19,442 nucleotides of DNA from CAZGYE01 sp964530165 (GTDB lineage Bacteria > Planctomycetota > Planctomycetia > Planctomycetales > Planctomycetaceae). How positions within the stretch are numbered: position 1 is the stretch's first letter; every line of letters starts with the position of its first letter. The stretch covers positions 1-19,442 of the forward strand of contig CAZGYE010000075.1 in the NCBI GenBank assembly GCA_964530165.1, written 5' to 3'. A model generated the notes under the pieces. The model saw nothing but the letters and a program-made list of their open reading frames with translations, was not told where the DNA came from and made no database searches. Shown here in pieces: positions 7,079 through 13,809 of the stretch. Both the position numbers and the translations under genes were made by a program.

Positions 7079-7831
7079 GTGCCCGACACCCGCAAACATC
7101 GCGGTCCGCATCCCGCCGACGCCCAATTGTTCGCGCCGGGACAGTGGTCTGCGCTGCGGCAAGCGGTGGCCCATTGCTCGTGGCTGCTGACGCGCGGCTA
7201 TGCGACGGCTTCGACGCTCAAACTGGTCGGTGACCGATTTCAACTGACCGAGCGACAGCGTATCGCCGTCATGCGTTGCAGTTGTTCTGATCAGTCCCGC
7301 CGCTGTCGGCTGCAACGTCAGATGGAGGCGGATCGCCTGGCCGGCGAGACGCTCGACATCGACGGTTTCAACGTGTTGACCACCATCGAAGCTGCACTCT
7401 CCGGCGGCGTGATTCTCCGCGGCCGGGACGGCTGCGATCGCGACATGGCCAGCATGCACGGCAACTACCGCAAGGTGGAAGAGACACGGCCAGCCCTGAA
7501 ATTCGTCGGCGACGTGCTCGCCGGTTTGAGCGTGACCGACTGCCGGTGGTATCTCGACCGGCCGGTTTCCAACAGCGGGCGTTTGAGCGTCATCATCCGC
7601 GAGATCGCGGCCAAGCGAGACTGGAACTGGCACGTGGAGCTGGTCAACAACCCCGATGATGTCCTGATCGGGTCCACTGCCGTCGTCGCTTCGTCCGACA
7701 GCGTCATCCTCGACCGTTGCGGCCACTGGTTCAACCTGGCCCGTGAAGTCATCGAGCGGCGGATTCCAGGCGCGCAGATCGTCTCGCTGCAAGCCGCAGC
7801 CGAAGACGTCGCGCCCGACGACACAAACTGA
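7079..7831 (+). CDS. DUF434-type protein
   Basis: A 250-aa soluble protein without signal peptide or membrane segment. It matches my memory of the DUF434/DUF5616 pattern: an N-terminal helical part with LLTRGYATASTLKLVG (36-51) and LTERQRIAVMRCSCSD (57-72), then a Rossmann-like part with IDGFNVL (94-100), RDGCDRD (116-122), DRPVSNSGRLS (160-170) and ASSDSVILD (204-212). The acidic residues in these blocks resemble PIN/NYN-type nuclease sites, so a metal-dependent RNase role is possible but unproven. The start is GTG at 7079, with a GGGGA stretch about 9 nt upstream; no ATG lies near the N-terminus. It is divergent from the usp gene (161 bp between starts) and convergent with the HEAT gene. 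Confidence 0.75.
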   Translation: MPDTRKHRGPHPADAQLFAPGQWSALRQAVAHCSWLLTRGYATASTLKLVGDRFQLTERQRIAVMRCSCSDQSRRCRLQRQMEADRLAGETLDIDGFNVLTTIEAALSGGVILRGRDGCDRDMASMHGNYRKVEETRPALKFVGDVLAGLSVTDCRWYLDRPVSNSGRLSVIIREIAAKRDWNWHVELVNNPDDVLIGSTAVVASSDSVILDRCGHWFNLAREVIERRIPGAQIVSLQAAAEDVAPDDTN

Positions 7832-7837
7832 CCCGCA

Positions 7838-7884
7838 AAGCCCACGGGCAGCGGCCCGTCAAGCCCACGGGCAGCGGCCCGTGG
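7838..7884. repeat. 23-bp tandem duplication containing a hairpin
   Basis: A 22-base core (AAGCCCACGGGCAGCGGCCC plus GT) occurs twice, at 7838-7859 and 7861-7882, with a 23-bp period, filling the gap between two convergent genes. The second unit forms the full hairpin described at 7863-7884; the first lacks the last three bases of the stem. It looks like a small duplicated intergenic palindrome. Confidence 0.75.
7863..7884. terminator. Perfect 9-bp stem-loop between convergent genes
   Basis: CCCACGGGC (7863-7871) and GCCCGTGGG (7876-7884) pair perfectly around a 4-nt loop. It lies between the stops of the DUF434 gene (7831) and the HEAT gene (7892), where a bidirectional terminator would sit. 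No T-tract follows on either strand, so it may instead be a repeat with no termination role. Confidence 0.4.
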
Positions 7885-7891
7885 GAAACCA

Positions 7892-9094
7892 CTACCGGCC
7901 GCTTGTTCGCACTGGCGGCGATTTCTCGGTCTGCGCTTTGCTTGCTGCGTTCGCGGCCTTCCACTCGGCCCATTTCTTGAAAGCCGTCTCGCGCGCGGCG
8001 TCGCTCTTGAAGCCGGCCGTGTTGGGAGAAAACAGATACTGCGAATCCTGCCGCAATCGTTCGAAGCCGTACTGTTTCGGATCTTGACCGGTCAGATGCA
8101 GGATGACGGCCAGGACCACGTCGCGCACCTCGCAGGTGAAGACCGGCTGGTTTTTCGATTTCATCGTTCCCAGAACGGTCTGATTGTCGAGCAGCTTCTC
8201 CAGGCCCGGCACGTGCTCGCGACCGCCCAGTTTGCCGACGGCCAGAATTGCATACTGCAATTGCCAGTTGGCCACTCCGTTGCCGAGGACTTCCAGCGCC
8301 GGCACCAACCCTTCCCGCAGATTGTGCCGCATTGCCAGCCGCGTTCTCTGATACGTCGCCACGGCGCCCGGCCGAGCGATCCAGCCGCCCAGCAGTTTCC
8401 GCAACTGGCTGACCTTCTCGCCGCTCGACAACGCGGCGCGGAATTCGTTGTAGTGGGCGAAGTTGTAAACTGCGCCGGCCGCTTGCTCCGATACTGTCAG
8501 CGTGGGATCGCTGCCGACAAATAACAAGGTACAAACGCTCCCCAGTGCCGTCTTGTGCAAATGTCCGTGCGCGTAATCGGCCTGCAGCTCGACGCACCGT
8601 GTTTCGTATTCGGCGACCAGCTCTTTTCCGCCCAGTTCGAGCATTCGGAACAGCTTCGGCTCGGCGCGCTGCATCTCGACAAACAACTCGCGGGCCACCC
8701 GGTCGCCACCGACCGACTCGCGGTAACGTTTCCAACCGAGAAGAACGTTGTCAGATTGATTGTCAGCTTTGCGCAGAAACAGCTCCAGCCGGCGTTCGAG
8801 CTCGAGTTGTTCCACGTCTTCGAGCAACTGACCTGCCCGGACGCGCACTTCCAGGTCGGGCGATTTGACCGCGTTCTGCAATGCTGTGATCGCCGGCAAA
8901 CCAATTTGTCGCAGACTGCGAGCCGCCTGCTGACGGACACGAAAGCTGCGGTCGCCAAGCTGCCGCACCAGGTCCGCTACCCGAGCCGCCGCCGACGCTT
9001 TGTCGACGTCTTCCCCGGCACGGGCAAGCGGTCCAATCAGCAAGGCCGGCCAGACCATGCAGCCGAACAGCAACCCGACCCACATGCGGAACAT
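7892..9094 (-). CDS. Exported HEAT-repeat protein
   Basis: A 400-aa protein starting with a signal peptide (hydrophobic core about 5-22, possible cleavage after ARA at residue 26). Residues about 38-97 form HEAT-type helical pairs (VADLVRQLGDRSFRVRQQAA, then LRQIGLPAITALQNAVKSPD and LEVRVRAGQLLEDV). The remainder is helical, with a second HEAT-like segment around NWQLQYAILAVGKLGG and GLEKLLD, and no enzyme motif. Such exported HEAT proteins are common in planctomycetes; partners are unknown. ATG 9094 is preferred because AGGA lies 8 nt upstream; an in-frame ATG at 9115 has its nearest GGAG about 14 nt away. Same strand as the methyltransferase gene upstream, 86 bp apart, so they could be co-transcribed. 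Confidence 0.75.
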   Translation of the reverse strand: MFRMWVGLLFGCMVWPALLIGPLARAGEDVDKASAAARVADLVRQLGDRSFRVRQQAARSLRQIGLPAITALQNAVKSPDLEVRVRAGQLLEDVEQLELERRLELFLRKADNQSDNVLLGWKRYRESVGGDRVARELFVEMQRAEPKLFRMLELGGKELVAEYETRCVELQADYAHGHLHKTALGSVCTLLFVGSDPTLTVSEQAAGAVYNFAHYNEFRAALSSGEKVSQLRKLLGGWIARPGAVATYQRTRLAMRHNLREGLVPALEVLGNGVANWQLQYAILAVGKLGGREHVPGLEKLLDNQTVLGTMKSKNQPVFTCEVRDVVLAVILHLTGQDPKQYGFERLRQDSQYLFSPNTAGFKSDAARETAFKKWAEWKAANAASKAQTEKSPPVRTSGR

Positions 9095-9180
9095 CCGTCT
9101 GATCCTCACAAGCATCGCATGCCGACCATCTCCACCACAAATATAAAGAGTGTGCAGGGCCTGCGTCTACGCATCGGGAG

Positions 9181-10074
9181 TCAACTTTTCGGTTTTTGCA
9201 TCAGCAGCACAAACTCGTGCACTTTGTTGACCCGGAACACCGACGGAAAACCCAGCGGACGCAAATGATTGTACTCCGATTGGCGATTCCAGATGATCAG
9301 ATCGTCGTAGATATAACCGGCTTCGACCATACGGTTTGCGAGATCGCTGTGGAATGGGAAAAACCGGTTCTTCTTGCGTAGGTCCATCACAATCACACAG
9401 CAATAGGCACTGGGTTTGAGCGCAGTCAGCACGTCGGCGAACACCGCCGATGCCGCCGAGAGAAATTCGTCGTAATCGGGAATCGTGCCGATGTCGCCGT
9501 CGAGGTTCCCGTAATTACGGATCGACTTCCTGTCGACCGTGCGGCGCTGGTTCAGAATGTCCCAGTACGGCGGAGACGTGATGCACAAGTCCACGGATCC
9601 CGGTTCGACGTGCGACAACAAGTCGGCGGCCGGCACCTGAATGACGGTCGATTTCGGTTTCTCTGCCGCGGCGTCTTCGCCGTCGACAGGGAGCTGTGTG
9701 TCCGCCTCGGCCAGCCGTCTGTTGCCGAGCGCAACATATTCTCCGGAAAGCTCCAAACCGATGCCCTGCTTGCCCATCGTCTGGGCGGCAAGCAGGGTGC
9801 TGGCTGAACCGGCAAAGGGATCGAGAACCACACGGCCCTCTGGTGGCAGCAACGTCTCGATCAGCCGTCGAGCGAGCATCGTGGGGAACATGGCCGGATG
9901 CTTCAGCCGCGTTTCTTCGGCCGACTTGCGGATGTCGCTCCAAACGCTGATCGAATTCTGAATCCAGCGTTTGCCGTCCAGCGAGTTGCAATACCGCCGC
10001 GGCTTGCGCGACGAATTCTGCTCGCCCGATGCGCTTCGTGCGGTAGCCATCTGCGTCCTACCCGGATTATTCAT
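9181..10074 (-). CDS. Orphan DNA methyltransferase, permuted motif order (N4-cytosine/N6-adenine type)
   Basis: A 297-aa SAM-dependent DNA methylase. The SAM-binding motif I is DPFAGSAST (85-93), preceded by KHPAMFP (58-64) and followed by GIGLELSGEY (104-113). The catalytic motif IV TSPPYW (166-171) comes after motif I. TSPPYW enzymes of the beta class usually have motif IV first and the HPAxFP-to-DPFxGSGTT block last, so this order is swapped. TSPPYW favours N4-cytosine, but N6-adenine is possible. No restriction endonuclease gene is nearby, so it looks solitary. Motif I reads GSAS instead of GSGT, a mild departure. ATG 10074 is chosen because AAGGA lies 6 nt upstream; the frame is open to 10194, but that part lies in the hairpin-rich intergenic region. 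ATG 10050 is an alternative start. Confidence 0.83.
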   Translation of the reverse strand: MNNPGRTQMATARSASGEQNSSRKPRRYCNSLDGKRWIQNSISVWSDIRKSAEETRLKHPAMFPTMLARRLIETLLPPEGRVVLDPFAGSASTLLAAQTMGKQGIGLELSGEYVALGNRRLAEADTQLPVDGEDAAAEKPKSTVIQVPAADLLSHVEPGSVDLCITSPPYWDILNQRRTVDRKSIRNYGNLDGDIGTIPDYDEFLSAASAVFADVLTALKPSAYCCVIVMDLRKKNRFFPFHSDLANRMVEAGYIYDDLIIWNRQSEYNHLRPLGFPSVFRVNKVHEFVLLMQKPKS

Positions 10075-10097
10075 AGCCGATCCTTCTGGTACCCAAG

Positions 10098-10226
10098 CCG
10101 ACAACTTGTTGTCGGACGTGTAGCACGCCCAGACTCCAGGGATGGGCGTGGCGCGGGTCGTGACCACGCCCTCCCTCGCGTCAGGGCGTGCCACTCAACC
10201 GACACGCTGAGAGTGTAGCGTGTCGG
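10098..10226. repeat. Cluster of three intergenic inverted repeats
   Basis: Three strong inverted repeats lie in 129 bp. (1) CCGACAAC-TT-GTTGTCGG at 10098-10115, an 8-bp stem. (2) AGGGA-T-GGGCGTGG at 10138-10151 with CCACGCCC-TCCCT at 10164-10176, 13 pairs with one bulge. (3) CCGACACGCT at 10199-10208 with AGCGTGTCGG at 10217-10226, a 10-bp stem. Copies of CACGCCC/GGGCGTG at 10124, 10144 and 10184 allow alternative pairings. It lies downstream of the dehydrogenase gene and upstream of the methyltransferase gene, both on the minus strand, so it could contain a terminator plus regulatory elements, or be a mosaic of REP-like repeats. Confidence 0.65.
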
Positions 10227-10293
10227 GTGTATGAAACCAGCCCTAGGCGAACACATTTGGCTGGTCAAATCCCAGGGATTTGCGTCTTGCCCC

Positions 10294-13200
10294 CTATCCG
10301 CCGAGACTCTGAATGTACGCGTACAAGTCGGCCAGGTCCGCGGGCTTCAGGTCTTTGAGCAGGCCGGTGGGCATGAGCGACGTGTTCATTGTGCGGCGGA
10401 GTTCGATCTCGTCGGTTTCGATGCGGAACGTCTGGTTCGTGCTGTTTCGCAGCATCACGCCGTCGATCGAGTCGTACACGACCAGGCCGCTGTAGACCTT
10501 GCCCTTGGTCGTTTGGATGAGCGTAGTTTGATAGCGGGGCGAGACGTCGCGGTTGGGCAGTGTGATGGCCGTGAACAGGTCGTTCCGCGAGAAGCGGCTG
10601 CCGACGCCCGCCAGATCGGGACCGAGCGCCCTGTGGCCGCCGTGACATTGGGAGCAGGAGCGGACTTTGAACAGCTTCCCGCCGCGCTGGGGGTCTCCGC
10701 GGTCCCAATCAACCTGGGAGAGGAGCGTCTTGAGTTCCTCGACGTCCCTCTGCGAGTTCCCGAGGAGCGTGGCCGCCCCGCTCGGGTGCAGCCGGCTGAT
10801 CGCTTCCGTCCATTTCTCGATGACCGCCTTTTGCGGCTTGCGTCCTTCTTTCCCGAACACGTACCCGAAATTGCGGCCCGTGTTGCGTCGGAGGAGCTTC
10901 ACCACTTCTTCCCGTAGCGGATACTCCTGAGGGTCGGTCCCCAGGCGCCTTAGCAGACGCAGCAGCGCCCACTGTTCGGCGGCCTGGCGATCGACGGGCA
11001 GCTTGCCCAGGGCATCGACGCACGCGGCGAGTACGTCCCACAGTGCCGAATCGAGCCCCTTGATGAACTTCTCCCGGTCCTTCGTCTCCGGCTTGTCGGC
11101 GAGCACCAGCAGCACGGCGCTGCGTAGAGCAAAGTTCTCGAACTGCTCGCGCACCAGTTGGCGGTGCTCGGCGACATCCGATTCGCCGAGCACGAACACC
11201 ACGTCGGTCGTCCACGGGTAGTCGTCGTCGCTGGAGATGTCACGCACAAATGCGGCGATCGCCTCTTGCAAATACTCTCGCGGCAACTGGCTCAAAAAGA
11301 TCACGTGTCCGGGCCGGCCGAACTTCGGCTGTTTCAACAGCGCGACCGGCAGCAGCGGGTCGTGCCGGACCAGTTCCGCGTACATTTCGCCGATGCGGTC
11401 GTCCCAGTTGCTGTCCTGGTGGAGCTTGCGGGCCGTGAGCTTCGATTCCAGGTCGATGAGCGCTTTGGCAATGACGGCCCGCTGTTTTCTCCCACGTCCG
11501 ACTGGAATGCGCGAGGCCACGATCAGGTGATGAATGTCGTCAACCGGATGCGACTCGTCGGTGATCTGGGCCAACACGCCGTCGAGCAGCTTCGGATTGG
11601 CCGGCGAGAGCATGGCAATCAGCCGGGCCAGTTCGTAGTCGAGCTGGTGCTGTCCGGTCGGATAGATTCCGGCGATCCCGATGCGCACGGGATCGAGGTC
11701 CCGTTCGTAGCGGCTCAAATCGAGTCGGCTGGCGTAACCGTCGTAGACCGGCGGCAATTTGCCACCCTTCGGGCCCACGTCGCCCAGAGCCATCTGCATG
11801 AACCGGACGGCTTCCAATCGAAATTCCACCGGGTACTCTTCGCCGGACAGGAATTTCAAACCGCGGGTAAGTGCATCGAGATCGATGGCCCTATGCGCCT
11901 GTTTGCCGCGTCCGAGCGCGCCGAAAGCAAGCATGACCTTCGCCTGATCCTGTCGAGAGCTGATCGCGGTTGTCAGCTTGAAGTCTCCCTCGGCGCGCAG
12001 TTTGGGGATGATACGCGTTGCCGCTTGCCGGGTGTACCGCGATTTCGATCCGAGCTGGCGAGCCAGTCCTGCTCTCAACGGAGAGAAGTCCGTCTCAGCC
12101 CCGGCGCCTTGCAGCGCTTCCAGCGCGCAACGGGCGACCAGCGGATCGTCGGAATTGAGGAACAGGGCAATGAGTTCCGTGTCGGGCCGTGCGGTTCCGG
12201 TCCGGCCGAGCGACCAAACCGCCCGCGCACGCACTTCGGCCGATCTGTCGAAGGCGAGTTTCTTCGCGGTGGCTGAATCGAGCCCGTCGAACAGCTCCGT
12301 CAAGATCTCGATGGCCCGCAGACGGCGTTTGACAGGCAGCCTGGCATCCAGTGTCGCCGTGATGAACGGTTTCCGGTCCAGTTGCTTGGCCAGCGGGAGC
12401 CAACGCGCGCGGGACCAACTGCTCAACGGCTGCGGCGCGTCGAGGCAGGCGGCCAGCTTCTCGTCCATCGATTCGGGTTTTTGAGGGACAGTTTTCGGCT
12501 TTGCGCCTTTGTACGTGACCCGGAAGACTCCGCCGCGAGTTCCGCGGCCTCCGACACAGACAAACAGGCTGCCGTCCGGACCCACGGCAACGTCGGTCGG
12601 TGCGAAACCGAACTGTCCTGCACCGGTCATGAACGCAATGGGTTTGGCCTTCCATGTTTCGCCGCTGCGCTGGATCGGTAGTGCGAGCACCCGGCCGAAC
12701 GTCCAGTCGAGGACGAACAAGGCGCCGTCGTAGGCGTGCGGAAACTGCGTGTGCCGGTAGCAGGCGACACCAGTCGGTGAACCGCGGCCGACGGATGCCA
12801 CGACGGGCGGCATGTCGAAGAAGTAACCGGGCCGCTTCCAACTTCGGCTGACCCAACCGGCGTTCGATCCGGGCAAAACATGGAACACGCGGGTGGGCCG
12901 ATACCAGGGCAGCGACACGTCGCGTTCGCCGTCGCTGTCGTAGGTGAACAGGTCTCCTTGACGGTTGAACGCGAAGTCGTACGCATTGCGAAATCCATCC
13001 GCAACAATTTCACCACCGGACAGATCCGGCTTCAGCCGCAGCAGCGTACCGGCAGCGGGCTTCTTGATGGGCGAGGTCGGCAGCGTGGCGTAAGTGTCGG
13101 TGACTTCGGCAGAGTTTCCGGCAATCATGTACCACCAGCCGTCCGGCCCTTTGCGGATGGCATGCGCGTGATGTTCGCTGCCGGTTTTGATCTTGAGGAA

Positions 13201-13626
13201 TACATCGGGTTTGCCGTCGGCTCGGTCGTCGGCATTGCGATCCCGATAGAAGATCAGCCCGGCGTCTCCCGTACAGAGCAGATGACGTCCCAAAAAGTAC
13301 ATCCCCTGAGCGCCGGTCTTCGGACCGTCGGCGAACTGCTTGAATGTCTCGGCTTTGCCGTCGCCGTCGGTATCGATCAAAATGCGGACATAACCCGGGC
13401 CGGAAACCACCACGCGTCCCAGCGAGTCGATCGTCATCGAGAAAATGTCGTGCGCGAGATCGTCATCGGCATACAACGAAACTTCAAACCCAGGGGGCAC
13501 CCGAACGCCAACGTTATCTTCATCTTCGCCGAATGCCACGCAGGGGAGAGACAAACCGGTGATGGTCGTTAACAGTCCTGCTAGAAACGGCCAAAGTCGA
13601 CAAGTCGGAAAGGAAGGCTGTCGCAT
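10294..13626 (-). CDS. PVC-type exported dehydrogenase with HEAT region and C-terminal cytochrome c
   Basis: A 1110-aa exported protein. A signal peptide covers about 1-33. A beta-propeller 'membrane-bound dehydrogenase' domain follows (about 41-400: VPPGFEVSLYADDD, LIDTDGDGKAETF, HHAHAIRKGPDG, GFRNAYDFAFNRQGDLF), related to soluble glucose/sorbosone dehydrogenases. Next comes a long helical region with HEAT-like segments (for example RSAEVRARAVWSLG), then a C-terminal cytochrome c domain with CSQCH at 991-995 binding covalent heme and the likely axial ligand Met1085 in SLMPTGLL. This architecture is typical of Planctomycetota and Verrucomicrobia; substrates are generally unknown, with carbohydrate oxidation inferred. 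ATG 13626 is chosen since the signal peptide starts there and AGG lies a few bases upstream; the frame is open to 13782 without signal features. Divergent from dsbD; a promoter and palindromic site lie between. Confidence 0.9.
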   Translation of the reverse strand: MRQPSFPTCRLWPFLAGLLTTITGLSLPCVAFGEDEDNVGVRVPPGFEVSLYADDDLAHDIFSMTIDSLGRVVVSGPGYVRILIDTDGDGKAETFKQFADGPKTGAQGMYFLGRHLLCTGDAGLIFYRDRNADDRADGKPDVFLKIKTGSEHHAHAIRKGPDGWWYMIAGNSAEVTDTYATLPTSPIKKPAAGTLLRLKPDLSGGEIVADGFRNAYDFAFNRQGDLFTYDSDGERDVSLPWYRPTRVFHVLPGSNAGWVSRSWKRPGYFFDMPPVVASVGRGSPTGVACYRHTQFPHAYDGALFVLDWTFGRVLALPIQRSGETWKAKPIAFMTGAGQFGFAPTDVAVGPDGSLFVCVGGRGTRGGVFRVTYKGAKPKTVPQKPESMDEKLAACLDAPQPLSSWSRARWLPLAKQLDRKPFITATLDARLPVKRRLRAIEILTELFDGLDSATAKKLAFDRSAEVRARAVWSLGRTGTARPDTELIALFLNSDDPLVARCALEALQGAGAETDFSPLRAGLARQLGSKSRYTRQAATRIIPKLRAEGDFKLTTAISSRQDQAKVMLAFGALGRGKQAHRAIDLDALTRGLKFLSGEEYPVEFRLEAVRFMQMALGDVGPKGGKLPPVYDGYASRLDLSRYERDLDPVRIGIAGIYPTGQHQLDYELARLIAMLSPANPKLLDGVLAQITDESHPVDDIHHLIVASRIPVGRGRKQRAVIAKALIDLESKLTARKLHQDSNWDDRIGEMYAELVRHDPLLPVALLKQPKFGRPGHVIFLSQLPREYLQEAIAAFVRDISSDDDYPWTTDVVFVLGESDVAEHRQLVREQFENFALRSAVLLVLADKPETKDREKFIKGLDSALWDVLAACVDALGKLPVDRQAAEQWALLRLLRRLGTDPQEYPLREEVVKLLRRNTGRNFGYVFGKEGRKPQKAVIEKWTEAISRLHPSGAATLLGNSQRDVEELKTLLSQVDWDRGDPQRGGKLFKVRSCSQCHGGHRALGPDLAGVGSRFSRNDLFTAITLPNRDVSPRYQTTLIQTTKGKVYSGLVVYDSIDGVMLRNSTNQTFRIETDEIELRRTMNTSLMPTGLLKDLKPADLADLYAYIQSLGG

Positions 13627-13700
13627 GGGAACCTGCACATCGAAGGATTCGAGGGGATTTTTGGAAGCGAGACGGATGGTCTGAACGTCAACCATGCGGT

Positions 13701-13730
13701 ATATTAAACTGATTCCGCAAACCGTGGCAA
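13701..13730 (-). promoter_or_regulatory. Candidate promoter of the dehydrogenase-cytochrome gene
   Basis: On the minus strand TTGCCA (13730-13725) lies 18 bp from TAATAT (13706-13701), matching consensus at 5/6 and 4/6 positions. A CGCAAACCGTG motif (13716-13726 on the plus strand) overlaps the -35 and spacer and recurs at 13764-13774 as CGCAAACTGTG. Confidence 0.35.
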
Positions 13731-13758
13731 TGCGGGGTTGCCTGCAAAAAGTTACCAC

Positions 13759-13770
13759 GTTTGCGCAAAC
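13759..13770. promoter_or_regulatory. Perfect 12-bp palindrome, candidate operator
   Basis: GTTTGCGCAAAC is a perfect palindrome placed between the divergent dehydrogenase and dsbD genes. Its right half extends into CGCAAACTGTG, a near copy of 13716-13726, 48 bp away. The shape suits a dimeric helix-turn-helix regulator. The half GTTTGCGC recurs at 17952-17959, next to the predicted transcription start of the ACT gene. Confidence 0.4.
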
Positions 13771-13809
13771 TGTGTAATTCATGCGTCCCGTTGAAGGACT
13801 GTCCGAGCC

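Noticed and set aside
10231..12276. Long plus-strand frames at 10231-10917 and 11158-12276
   Set aside because: Both are antisense to the dehydrogenase-cytochrome gene and show no family features.
13627..13782. N-terminal extension of the dehydrogenase-cytochrome
   Set aside because: The signal peptide begins at 13626; the extra stretch contains the predicted promoter and palindrome.
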